A DNA stretch of 47,171 nucleotides from positions 1-47,171 of the forward strand of contig CANRFR010000007.1 in the NCBI GenBank assembly GCA_947629945.1, read 5' to 3'. Below, piece after piece: positions 33,284-40,833 of this stretch. Position numbers and translations under genes: made by a program. Position 1 is the first letter of the stretch. Each line of letters starts with the position of its first letter. This stretch comes from an uncultured Clostridia bacterium (GTDB lineage Bacteria > Bacillota > Clostridia > Oscillospirales > Ruminococcaceae). Under the pieces are notes generated by a model that did no database searches, had not been told where the DNA came from, and was given only the letters and a program-made list of their open reading frames with translations.

Positions 33284-34177
33284 TCAAACGGCTCTTCCGG
33301 CGAACACTAAAATGCAGGTCTGCAAAAACGCCGCCGCCAAAGCCCCTATAAGCGCTCCGGCAAGAGTAGGCTTGCCGCTTTCGTAAAGCGCCATATAATA
33401 TTCGTCGGAGAGCGTGTCGCCATCGTAGCATTTTCGGAATTTGACTATGCTTTTCACACAGTGCTTGTAATATATATAGTCGCCGAAAATACAGAGTATC
33501 AGCATAAGCGCTATGCGTACCACATCAAACAAAACGCTCAGCGGCACGCTGTTCGCCCTAATGAATTGATCGGAAACGGAGGCAATTATCATTTGCGGCG
33601 CCAACTGAATCAACGTCACCAAAATCCCAAAAATGTTCATTTTGCGATAAAATTGGAACACCGGTGCCAGAAGTCCGCTGCAAAAGTTGAACGATATCCT
33701 GTGCTTTTTGCCGTCTCTGCGGTCTCTGAAAATCTTGAATGATTTGCCGTAGTGATAAACGCTGGTTGCGGAGTATGCCACAAGCTCATGCATACTTACC
33801 CCGTCTTCGCCTATCTCCTTATCGTTAAGCGAACTGAAAAGCTCCTTGAACGGGTTTTCGTCGCCCAGTTCGTCAAACATACGTTCTTCGTTCGCGTAAG
33901 GCGTACCCGACGGATATTCCGCGTGGTGAGCGTCGCTCTCGGTACGTTCAACGTCTACGCTGCCTGAGTCGATTTCTGTGGAAGCCGGCTCTTCATCGGG
34001 CAGTCTGCCGTTCCATTGCCACCCGGAAGCGTGCAGGCTGTTCAAAGCGCACTCGTTTTTTTTACAATAGCACGCCCTGTGGTGCGGAGTTCCGCACTCG
34101 GGGCAAACCACAATGTCCGCCTTATCATTGAATCGTGTTCTGCACACCGGGCAAAGTTTATTTTCAAATCTTGTCAT
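33284..34177 (-). CDS. Prokaryotic RING-like zinc finger protein with DUF2628-type membrane domain
   Basis: 297 residues. The N-terminal zinc finger reads CPVC...CPECGTPHHRACYC...C, a prokaryotic RING-1-like pattern of paired cysteines with HH. An acidic low-complexity linker (about 55-120) follows, then a DUF2628-like region (FNFCSGLLAPVFQFYRKM) and three membrane helices. ATG at 34177 follows AAAGGA; the upstream in-frame extension has no ribosome site. Bacterial RING-like fingers are not known to need ubiquitin; the role is unknown. Confidence 0.75.
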   Translation of the reverse strand: MTRFENKLCPVCRTRFNDKADIVVCPECGTPHHRACYCKKNECALNSLHASGWQWNGRLPDEEPASTEIDSGSVDVERTESDAHHAEYPSGTPYANEERMFDELGDENPFKELFSSLNDKEIGEDGVSMHELVAYSATSVYHYGKSFKIFRDRRDGKKHRISFNFCSGLLAPVFQFYRKMNIFGILVTLIQLAPQMIIASVSDQFIRANSVPLSVLFDVVRIALMLILCIFGDYIYYKHCVKSIVKFRKCYDGDTLSDEYYMALYESGKPTLAGALIGALAAAFLQTCILVFAGRAV

Positions 34178-34248
34178 TGTCGTATCCTTTCGCAAAAGCG
34201 CGGTCGGTTTTCTACGTAGAATAAGCCGTGCGCATATATACATAATTA

Positions 34249-34277
34249 ATTATAGCACATTCGACCGAATAATTCAA
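34249..34277 (-). promoter_or_regulatory. Promoter for the RING/DUF2628 operon
   Basis: Minus strand TTGAAT (34277-34272), 17-nt spacer, TATAAT (34254-34249). A TTCTACGTAGAA palindrome at about 34210-34221 lies in the leader. Confidence 0.75.
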
Positions 34278-34319
34278 GTAAAAAATATGAAAATTTGTGA
34301 AAAACCTAAGACAGTATGA

Positions 34320-34344
34320 GCCGCGCCCCTTTTCGGAGCGCGGC
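34320..34344. terminator. GC-rich hairpin, possible terminator
   Basis: GCCGCGC / GCGCGGC stem between the KPEPKPQP gene and the RING operon. No good U-tract on either strand. Just beyond it, GTCAATTATCCACTG (about 34357) looks like a decayed unit of the TTGACAGTT repeats. Confidence 0.4.
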
Positions 34345-34539
34345 ATCGGTGTTCAAGAATTGTCAATTATCCACTGAAAAGACATTCGCAGTTCTCTTTT
34401 ATATCGCGGTAAACGCGCTCAAAATCGCCAATGTGCCACAAGTCGAAGATATTCCCCGCACCGCCGTTCGGGGAAGTCCATTTCTTTCGCTTTTTTATCC
34501 TTTTCATTGAACTCGGCGCGTTTTAAGAAACCGTCTTTA

Positions 34540-34590
34540 GGGCACCTCTAAAAACCTTGTTTGAGGGAAAATCGGTTTTTAGAGGTGCCC
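34540..34590. mobile_element. MITE-like element, GGGC-CTC family (51-bp copy with perfect ends)
   Basis: GGGCACCTCTAAAAACC at 34540-34556 and its perfect 17-bp inverse at 34574-34590, separated by 17 nt, flanked by TTTA on both sides (a probable 4-bp target duplication). Same ends as the element at 9803-9968. Confidence 0.75.
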
Positions 34591-34668
34591 TTTACAAGAT
34601 ACCAAATGCGTATTTCGACAGAATTTGCTCGAAAATCCACGTACAATTCTTGTTAAAACAGGCTCTTA
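34591..34668. repeat. One-ended remnant of the GAGCYTG palindromic element
   Basis: Ends in AAAACAGGCTCTTA. Read on the minus strand, GAGCCTGTTTTAACAAG and then GTGGATTTTCGAGCAAATT match the left arm of the 35606-35764 element. The other end is not recognisable; the 51-bp element next to it may have inserted into it. Confidence 0.55.
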
Positions 34669-35520
34669 AATATTAACGGATTCCTCGCAGTAGCGCGTGA
34701 TGCTGCGGATAAAGCTCGGCACTCTTTCTTCGGGAATTCCTGTTTCCACCCACAAGCCGTTACTGAGTTGCTTAGGTTTGTTCATATCGTTTTCGGCTAT
34801 AACATCATCGGTGGTGAAGAACTTGCCTATTTTTTCGTTTGAGTATATAAGACGCATTGAGAACGGAAACTTTGTTATCAAATTCTCACAAGCGTTGACA
34901 ATAGGGTTGGGCGTGTCCGGCTCCGTATCAAAATCCGACATTTCCATATCAAGAATGTTTGGATTTGCCTCGGAATTTCTGTGCTCCGTAAACTCGATTT
35001 TCAAATCGGGTTTAGGCTCCGTCTTAGGCTGAGGTTTAGGTTCGGGTTTAGGCTGCGGCTTGGGCTCGGGCTTAGGCTGCGGCTTGGGCTCGGGCTTAGG
35101 CTGCGGCTTGGGCTCGGGTTTAGGCTGCGGCTTGGGCTCGGGTTTAGATTCCGGCTTTGGCTCGGATTCAGATTCCTGTTTAGTCTCTTGCTTCGGTTCC
35201 GGCTTAGTCGCCGGTCCCGGTTCGGACTTCGCTTCAACTATGGGAACTTCGGCGGCGGACTTAGCGGCTGTTTTATTACTCAGCAGAAAACCCAATGTCA
35301 CCGCCTCTACCTTAAATTCCGCAAACTTGGTCTTCAAAATTTCGATATTCTTGATATTGGTCTTAGCCTTTGCGAGAATCTCCTCCGCCTTGTTCCAATC
35401 GTCCATATCAATCGCGTTGTGAGCGGTCTTGCGCTGCTCGGCAAGCATTGTATCCAGACTTTTTTCCATAAACTCCACGCCTTCGGACAAAGCCGTACTT
35501 TGAATATTCTCGTTTGCCAT
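34666..35520 (-). CDS. Protein with (KPEPKPQP)n linker, unknown function
   Basis: About 284 residues. A helical, probably coiled-coil N-terminal part (about 1-85) is joined to a compact C-terminal domain (about 205-284, ending SITRYCEESVNI) by a Pro/Lys/Glu/Gln linker of eight-residue KPEPKPQP repeats. No signal peptide or membrane helix. ATG at 35520 (MANENIQSTAL) is the most plausible start, though AAAGG is rather far upstream; an ATG-equivalent at 35577 would add 19 residues. The stop codon lies at the very end of the palindromic remnant at 34591-34668. I do not recognise either terminal domain. Confidence 0.65.
   Translation of the reverse strand: MANENIQSTALSEGVEFMEKSLDTMLAEQRKTAHNAIDMDDWNKAEEILAKAKTNIKNIEILKTKFAEFKVEAVTLGFLLSNKTAAKSAAEVPIVEAKSEPGPATKPEPKQETKQESESEPKPESKPEPKPQPKPEPKPQPKPEPKPQPKPEPKPQPKPEPKPQPKTEPKPDLKIEFTEHRNSEANPNILDMEMSDFDTEPDTPNPIVNACENLITKFPFSMRLIYSNEKIGKFFTTDDVIAENDMNKPKQLSNGLWVETGIPEERVPSFIRSITRYCEESVNI
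35037..35158. repeat. 24-bp coding tandem repeats
   Basis: About five units of the 24-bp sequence encoding KPEPKPQP, near-identical at DNA level (GGCTGCGGCTTGGGCTCGGG core on the plus strand), so the tract is likely length-variable by slippage. Confidence 0.8.
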
Positions 35521-35605
35521 AATATAATTCACTGCCTTTCTGTTTAGGAATTGTTCAATAAATCGTATGCGCTCCACAATTTATTATGCCTTCCTTAAAT
35601 CTTTA

Positions 35606-35764
35606 GAGCTTGTGTTCTAGGATTTGTGTGTGGATTTTCGAGCAAATTTTATCGCTGACAAGGCAAAATTTCGCGGGCTTGCTGTCGCAAGTCAAGAAAT
35701 TTTAACGCAGCCAGCGGTAAAGTCTGCCGAAAAGACGCGTGCAATATCCTATGAATATATGCTC
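35606..35764. mobile_element. MITE-like palindromic element, GAGCYTG family (copy 2)
   Basis: Imperfect palindrome of about 159 bp starting GAGCTTGTGTTC and ending in ATATGCTC, with TTA on both flanks. Internal arms pair (for example TAGGATTTG against CAATATCCTA), and the AAGGCAAAATTTCGC centre resembles the element at 19359-19520. No coding capacity. From 35765 to about 36000 I see only AT-rich sequence. Confidence 0.65.
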
Positions 35765-36008
35765 TTAATTTCACAATTTTATCATACCATATTTCCGTTG
35801 CCAATGTTATATCCATTACAATTTCAACGCTTTCGCTGTGAGTTTCCAGCGTTTTCTTTATTATAACATATTAATTGTGGAATTGCAATAATATTTCAAC
35901 GTTTTTTATCAAATTTTGTAAAAAACGTTTCCGAACAGCTTTAAGTTGACTTTTCAAACACGCGCATCTTACTTTGAGCACACAAAATTCCGCATTGGTT
36001 CCATGAAA

Positions 36009-36042
36009 AGAAAAAATCCCGCAGACAAGGGGGTGTCTGCGG
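36009..36042 (-). terminator. Intrinsic terminator, minus strand
   Basis: A 9-bp stem CCGCAGACA / TGTCTGCGG (36042-36034 and 36027-36019) followed on the minus strand by GATTTTTTCTTTTC. Confidence 0.85.
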
Positions 36043-36158
36043 TAAATTAAATCAATTGCCGCCTGTTTGGGGAAAACAGATAATCGGCTGAAAATAATTA
36101 GGGAAAATATATTAAGAAGTACACGGAAAACCGTAATACTTTCTTACCAACTTATTAC
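36009..36158 (-). ncRNA. Candidate stand-alone small RNA, about 145 nt
   Basis: Lies wholly in an intergenic region behind a strong minus-strand promoter (36193-36165) and ends in an intrinsic terminator. Three stem-loops are visible: SL1 36145-36114 (AAGAAAGTATTACGG against CCGTGTACTTCTT), SL2 36088-36058 (GCCG...CTGTTT / AAACAG...CGGC) and the terminator. No ATG lies in the predicted transcript. It does not match 6S, SRP, RNase P or any riboswitch I know. The terminator probably also serves the AEC gene upstream. Confidence 0.5.
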
Positions 36159-36164
36159 ATTTTA

Positions 36165-36193
36165 ATTATACCATTTTTTCCACAAATATGCAA
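36165..36193 (-). promoter_or_regulatory. Promoter for the candidate small RNA
   Basis: Minus strand TTGCAT (36193-36188), 17-nt spacer, TATAAT (36170-36165) with a TGn extension. It lies after the AEC stop codon and faces only non-coding sequence for ~640 nt. Confidence 0.75.
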
Positions 36194-36252
36194 CATTATT
36201 TTTAAACAAAATTTGCGTCAATATTTTAAGCACTTTGCACAAATCGCCGAAA

Positions 36253-37215
36253 TTACGGAATAAACAAGCTGCTTATCAGTCCGGAAAGCGTCAGGATAAG
36301 CGGAATAGTCAGCATACTAGCTATCGTTGAGAGCGCGAAATGGTTTGAGGCAAGCTTTTCGTTCTTGCCGTATTTGTAGGCGAACATTATCATCGCCGAA
36401 GCTGTGGGCGCCGCCGCCGCTATCAAAACGGTGTTTACGATAGAGCTCTCAACGCCGAAAATACGCACCGGTACAAACAGCGCCGTAAGCAGTATCGGCA
36501 CGACAAGCAGCTTAACGCTCTGTAAAAGGTAAACGCGGCTGTTCTTAAAGCAGTCGGAAAGCCCCGCTTTCGCTATTGTGGCTCCCGAGACTATCATTGC
36601 CAGCGGCGTGTTCATCGAGCCTAAATAATTCAATGGCTGCTGAATTACATCGGGCAGCCGCCAGCCCGTAAAAAAGAACACCAACCCCAGTACTATCGAA
36701 AGAATAGCAGGGGAGACAAGTATTTTCAACATCCCTTTTATGCGCTCGCGAGCGGTTTTTTTACCGCCGCCGCTCATCAGCACCACTCCGTGCGTCCACA
36801 TAAACGCGTTGAACGCTGTGATGAACGCCGTCAGATAAAATACTCCGTCCGAACCGAAAGTCGCCTCCACAAGCGGGATACCCATAAACGCGCAGTTTGA
36901 ATAGGTCAGCGCGAAGCGTTCCGTTTCAGAGCCGTCGCGGTCGGCGCGGACGATTATCGCCGCCGCCCCCGCCAGTATCCCCTGAGCCGCAAACGATAAA
37001 ATCAGCGCAATAAGCAGACCCCGAAGCTTTTCGGGGGCAAATTCCGTTTGGTAGGCGTTGAAAATTACGATAGGATTTATTACCGATATCGTAATGTTTG
37101 ATAACTGCTTGACGGCGTCGCCGCCGAGCATCTTTCCTTTGTAAAATCCATAGCCGACGCTTAAAAGTATCAGCATTATAACCGATTGCATGGCAACTAT
37201 TAATGCCGATTCCAT
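36253..37215 (-). CDS. AEC-family (auxin efflux carrier) transporter
   Basis: 320 residues with about ten membrane helices in two five-helix halves, the AEC/BART plan. Characteristic segments are ISVINPIVIFNAY, YSNCAFMGIPLVEATFG in the first half and LGSMNTPLAMIVSGATIAKAG in the second. Bacterial members export or exchange organic acids such as malate or malonate; the substrate here is not evident. ATG at 37215, 13 nt after bioY, so probably in the same operon. Confidence 0.88.
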   Translation of the reverse strand: MESALIVAMQSVIMLILLSVGYGFYKGKMLGGDAVKQLSNITISVINPIVIFNAYQTEFAPEKLRGLLIALILSFAAQGILAGAAAIIVRADRDGSETERFALTYSNCAFMGIPLVEATFGSDGVFYLTAFITAFNAFMWTHGVVLMSGGGKKTARERIKGMLKILVSPAILSIVLGLVFFFTGWRLPDVIQQPLNYLGSMNTPLAMIVSGATIAKAGLSDCFKNSRVYLLQSVKLLVVPILLTALFVPVRIFGVESSIVNTVLIAAAAPTASAMIMFAYKYGKNEKLASNHFALSTIASMLTIPLILTLSGLISSLFIP

Positions 37216-37228
37216 TTTTTACCTCTGA

Positions 37229-37804
37229 TCATTTTCGTACCGTATTGAACATCGCACGGTTCAGCTTATTTTTAAGCGGAACGGCTATTGCTGCCGTGCA
37301 CGCGATCTTTATTCCATCGCCCGGGATAAAAGGAAGCGCGCACAGCGTCAGCGAGCTTGCAAGGTCTTTCTTCGTGAGTATCATAAACCACGCGGTGCCG
37401 AACGTGTAAAGCGCGGCAGTCGCGAGTATCATTCCGATAACCGTAAGAACTGCGCGCGGGATTTTATCGCTCTTCATCTCGGCGAAAACGCCCGTGATGA
37501 TAACAAGCGGGATATATCCGATGATATAGCCGCCGGTGGGTCCCAACAATGCGCCGAAGCCGCCGTTAAAGTTCGAGAACACGGGCAGTCCTACCGCGCC
37601 CAGCAAAATGTACAGAATTACCGCGACAGCTCCGCGCTTGGTGCCCAACACCGTGCCCGTAAGGTAGACGGCAAACGTTGCAAGCGTTATCGGGATAGGT
37701 CCCACTTGTATCGAGAAAGGCGCGGCAACGCAGATAAGCGCGGCAAACAGCGCCGTAAACACCATGCTTCTTGTTGAAAGCAATTTTCCTTTTTCGTCCG
37801 CCAT
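37229..37804 (-). CDS. bioY: Biotin transporter substrate-specific component (ECF S-component)
   Basis: 191 residues, six membrane helices. The BioY hallmarks are visible: VGPIPITLATFAVYLTGTVLG and GGFGALLGPTGGYIIGYI, plus FIPGDGIKIACTAAIAV near the end. BioY binds biotin with high affinity and couples to a shared ECF module encoded elsewhere. No BirA-like operator was recognised in the 35-nt gap upstream. Confidence 0.93.
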   Translation of the reverse strand: MADEKGKLLSTRSMVFTALFAALICVAAPFSIQVGPIPITLATFAVYLTGTVLGTKRGAVAVILYILLGAVGLPVFSNFNGGFGALLGPTGGYIIGYIPLVIITGVFAEMKSDKIPRAVLTVIGMILATAALYTFGTAWFMILTKKDLASSLTLCALPFIPGDGIKIACTAAIAVPLKNKLNRAMFNTVRK

Positions 37805-37839
37805 AATATACCACCTTTTCTGTTTTCGGAACGGTTCGG

Positions 37840-38436
37840 CTAATTCAATTTCATTGCCGAAAGCTTTTCCTCGGATACATAAGCCGAAAGTCCGCGCGTT
37901 ACCATATTAACGGCAGTATCGGCGATGAAAGAAAGATCTTCGCGGCAGTCGCCGTCAAACCACGCGGAATACAGCGACAGCACTCCGGAAATGGAGAACT
38001 CCGCCGCCGCGTTGAGCGCCGCCTCATTATCGGTAAACGCCCCCGCGTTTTTCAACGACACCGTGATAACTCTGCGAAGCATCGCTTTGATTTTTCCCTT
38101 GTTGAACAGATCGGGGTTCTGGCGCATAAGCTGCTTGAAAAAGCTTTGGCGCTGCTCGATTGTCGCGCTTACGTCGCGTATGGCGGCGCCTACGTCCAGA
38201 ATACTTTCGCCGCCGCGCCGCAAAATCTCCGAAAACTCCCCCAAGACCTCGTTTTCAAGTTCCTCGATAACGTCCGCCGCGGAACGGTAATGACTGTAGA
38301 ATGTCTTGCGGTTTATTTTCGCGCGGACGCAGATCTCCGAAATGGTTATCTTGTCAAGCCGCTTTTCGCTCATCAGTTCAAACAACGAGCTGCGAATGGA
38401 TGCTTTGGTCTTGATAACGCGTAAGTCTTCTCCCAT
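37840..38436 (-). CDS. TetR/AcrR-family transcriptional regulator
   Basis: 198 residues. The N-terminal helix-turn-helix is KASIRSSLFELMSEKRLDKITISEICVRAKINRKTFYSHYRSAADV; the C-terminal ~140 residues are an all-helical ligand/dimer domain of the TetR_C_7 kind. ATG overlaps the yajC stop by one base (TAATG), so it is translationally coupled to yajC, an unusual partner. It may control the downstream bioY-AEC pair. Confidence 0.9.
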   Translation of the reverse strand: MGEDLRVIKTKASIRSSLFELMSEKRLDKITISEICVRAKINRKTFYSHYRSAADVIEELENEVLGEFSEILRRGGESILDVGAAIRDVSATIEQRQSFFKQLMRQNPDLFNKGKIKAMLRRVITVSLKNAGAFTDNEAALNAAAEFSISGVLSLYSAWFDGDCREDLSFIADTAVNMVTRGLSAYVSEEKLSAMKLN

Positions 38437-38846
38437 TATCTGATCTCGGTTTTGCCTTTCTTGTTTTTCTTGGGCTTCGCGGCTGACTCAACGACCTCTG
38501 CGGGCGCCTCGTGCTCGGTGTTGCATTTTGCTATGGCGGATTTCAGCACGCGGATCTTAGTGCGGTCCGAACCTGTTTCGATAAGCACGGTGTCCTTGTT
38601 GACGGACACGACAAGTCCGATAATGCCGCCGTTCGTCACGATCTCATCAGCTACCTGCAAAGAATTTAGCATATTCTGCATTTCCTTGTTGCGCTTTTTT
38701 TCGGGGCGAATGATAAGAAGCCAAAAAATCAGCACCATAAGCGCCAGCGGCACTATCATCGTCAGTACTCCCAAAACGCCGCCCTGCGTTGTTGTTCCGT
38801 TGGCGGCGGTTTGTCCCGCGCTTGCCATCATAATAATACGGTTCAT
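38436..38846 (-). CDS. yajC: Preprotein translocase subunit YajC
   Basis: 136 residues: one membrane helix (about 29-49), then IIRPEKKRNKEMQNMLNSLQVADEIVTNGGIIGLV, the YajC signature, and a lysine-rich tail. YajC is an accessory of the SecDF-YajC complex; secDF is in this window at 7.3-9.7 kb. ATG follows AGGAGGAA. Confidence 0.94.
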   Translation of the reverse strand: MNRIIMMASAGQTAANGTTTQGGVLGVLTMIVPLALMVLIFWLLIIRPEKKRNKEMQNMLNSLQVADEIVTNGGIIGLVVSVNKDTVLIETGSDRTKIRVLKSAIAKCNTEHEAPAEVVESAAKPKKNKKGKTEIR

Positions 38847-38907
38847 AAAATTCCTCCTGTGTTCTTTTGTCCTATGTGTTTATAAATATCCGCGTTTTGC
38901 GGTATTA

Positions 38908-40203
38908 TTAAAGTATAGCTATTCCCGCTTCGCCGAACGCTTTTGTTACATCCTCCAGCGCCTGACCGGAAAGTGTTGAAAGACGAACGGCGTATTGCGC
39001 GTTCCCCAAAACGGAGTTTGCTTTTTCTATAAATTTCTTGGCGGTTTGGTATTCCGCCGAGCCGCTTTCGACATTGGCGGAAGTATTTGATGAGTTCTCG
39101 GAGGTATTCGCGGTCTCATTGCTCTTAAACATTTCTGCGGTCACGTCGTAATTTACCGCAAGCTTGACGTTAGAAAGCTTTGCAGCGTCGGAAACAAGCT
39201 CCGCGTCGGTACAGTCGCGCAATTCGGCGACAATGTTCGCGCCGCTCATTTCAAGCCAAAACTCCGCGCCGTTGCTTTCGGAGTTCTTCTTTGCGGAATC
39301 CACAACGTTCCACAGCGCTTCGGTACGTTTTGCGCCGTCGCTCAACGGAAGGTCGTTAAGATAGGTGGAAATGTCAACGGTGTGGAAAGCGGGGTAGCGC
39401 GTATTCGCGCAAATGATATGTTTAAAGCCCGCTTTTGAAAGTTCGGCGGTGATATTGCCGATATAATTTGCGGCTTCCGTTTTAAACGGCGAAAGCCACG
39501 GTTTTCCGCCTTTTTCCACTCTGTTATCGTGCCACGTGCCGCCGCCCGATGACTGAGCGATTCGGAAATTGCCGTCGACATAGGCGCCGCCCATTCTGTC
39601 CATAAGCGTGTTTATCCTAGCCGCCGGAGTAAGCCCCGCCGCGGTTATCTTTTCGGCTATCTGCGCCGCAGTGAGCACTCCCGTAACGACCTCGGTGTCT
39701 TTGACGCCCTCTATGCCCGTCTTGTAGAGCACATAGCCGGTGGTGTCCTTAAGCGTCACCGCCGCAATGGAGCAGCCGGAATTTTTCGCCGCTTCAACGG
39801 CAGCCGTGAGATTTGCCTCGCTTAAAGCGGCGTCCTCCGCAAGATAGTATATCTTATCGGTTATTTGCGGCACGGGCGGTTCGCTTTCCTCTTTGCTTGT
39901 AGTGCTTGGTATAACCTCGCCGCCCGAAGCCTCGCCGCTGCTTGATTCGTTTGCGGTCTGCTCTATCTGAGAGTTTATGATGCTTGAAATGATTGCGGAT
40001 GTAGTGGACTGTTCACTTGTCGTTCCTCTCTCTTGAAGATACTTGATAAGCGGCTTGCCCAGCCCGTAACCAAGCACGCCCAAACCGCATACTATGACAA
40101 CTGTGAGTAAGACTTTAAAAAAACGCTGCGCTTTGCTTTTCTTTTTGTTGTAGAGATTGAATTTGCTGTGTTTTATTTTGATGTTTGTTTTCTTTGGTGG
40201 CAT
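38908..40203 (-). CDS. Membrane-anchored putative glycoside hydrolase (DUF4015-like)
   Basis: 431 residues. A basic N terminus, one membrane helix (about 29-51) and a Ser/Thr/Glu-rich linker (about 60-115) precede an extracytoplasmic domain. AAVTLKDTTGYVLYKT and WLSPFKTEAANYIGNITAELSKAGF recall the TIM-barrel DUF4015 family of putative glycosidases. The catalytic residues cannot be confirmed by eye. It is 27 nt downstream of the Rnf-like rnfA and probably in the same transcript. ATG follows AAAGGAG. Confidence 0.68.
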   Translation of the reverse strand: MPPKKTNIKIKHSKFNLYNKKKSKAQRFFKVLLTVVIVCGLGVLGYGLGKPLIKYLQERGTTSEQSTTSAIISSIINSQIEQTANESSSGEASGGEVIPSTTSKEESEPPVPQITDKIYYLAEDAALSEANLTAAVEAAKNSGCSIAAVTLKDTTGYVLYKTGIEGVKDTEVVTGVLTAAQIAEKITAAGLTPAARINTLMDRMGGAYVDGNFRIAQSSGGGTWHDNRVEKGGKPWLSPFKTEAANYIGNITAELSKAGFKHIICANTRYPAFHTVDISTYLNDLPLSDGAKRTEALWNVVDSAKKNSESNGAEFWLEMSGANIVAELRDCTDAELVSDAAKLSNVKLAVNYDVTAEMFKSNETANTSENSSNTSANVESGSAEYQTAKKFIEKANSVLGNAQYAVRLSTLSGQALEDVTKAFGEAGIAIL

Positions 40204-40230
40204 TATACGGAAACTCTCCTTTCAAAACGG

Positions 40231-40833
40231 TCAAAAATCCGCCGTGTAGCCTATCAGTACGTTCAATGCGAGTGAAACCACGCCTATATAAATAAGCATT
40301 ATCGGATATCCGCGAAAAATACGCGGGATCTTGTCGCTGTCAAGCCTTTCTCGGGCGATATTCAGCAAAAAGCACGCGAGGAAAAAACCCACGCCCGAGC
40401 CGAAGCCGTAACCGATGTAGCTCGGCAGGTCGCTGCCATAGTTGGAATTGAGGAACAGCGCGCCTATTACCGCGCAGTTAAATATTGCAAGGTGCGCGTA
40501 TTTTCTCGTTTTTTTGTAGGTCTTATGAAAAAATTTCCACAAAATGAGAAGCCCCGCCACATACAGCACGCCGATAACGCCTATATAGATAAGCGGCATA
40601 AAATAGTATCCGTGTGGCAGCGCCAATACGGGCTTATCTATAAAATACGTAACAAAAGAAGCCGCCGTGGTCATTGCGGTTATGCCCAGCGTAAAGCCCG
40701 CGACGTGACCGTCTTTTCTTGAAGCGTAAATCGCCACGTTCGCGCCGAAAGCCCTGTCGAAAATGGCATTTTGGGTAAATATGGAAATCATCGCGAGACT
40801 GACTATCTTCGCGAGAACCCCGCTTAATGTCAT
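40231..40833 (-). CDS. RnfA-like integral membrane subunit with altered Fe-S ligand
   Basis: 200 residues, six membrane helices, matching RnfA/NqrE-type proteins across the whole length: the half-repeat QNAIFDRAFG, the second half NCAVIGALF, and IARERLDSDKIPRIFRGYPIMLI near the end. In canonical RnfA the first half-repeat has the cysteine of GxCPFLG. Here the equivalent stretch is GANVAIY, with N32 at the cysteine position. The second cysteine (C120) is kept. Start overlaps the rnfE-like stop by 4 nt (ATGA). Family function is Na+- or H+-coupled electron transfer from ferredoxin to NAD+; this copy is probably altered. Confidence 0.82.
   Translation of the reverse strand: MTLSGVLAKIVSLAMISIFTQNAIFDRAFGANVAIYASRKDGHVAGFTLGITAMTTAASFVTYFIDKPVLALPHGYYFMPLIYIGVIGVLYVAGLLILWKFFHKTYKKTRKYAHLAIFNCAVIGALFLNSNYGSDLPSYIGYGFGSGVGFFLACFLLNIARERLDSDKIPRIFRGYPIMLIYIGVVSLALNVLIGYTADF

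Noticed and set aside
34981-35547. Plus-strand frame encoding Arg/Leu/Gly-rich repeats
   Set aside because: It is the complement of the KPEPKPQP coding repeat; the minus strand has the coherent protein.
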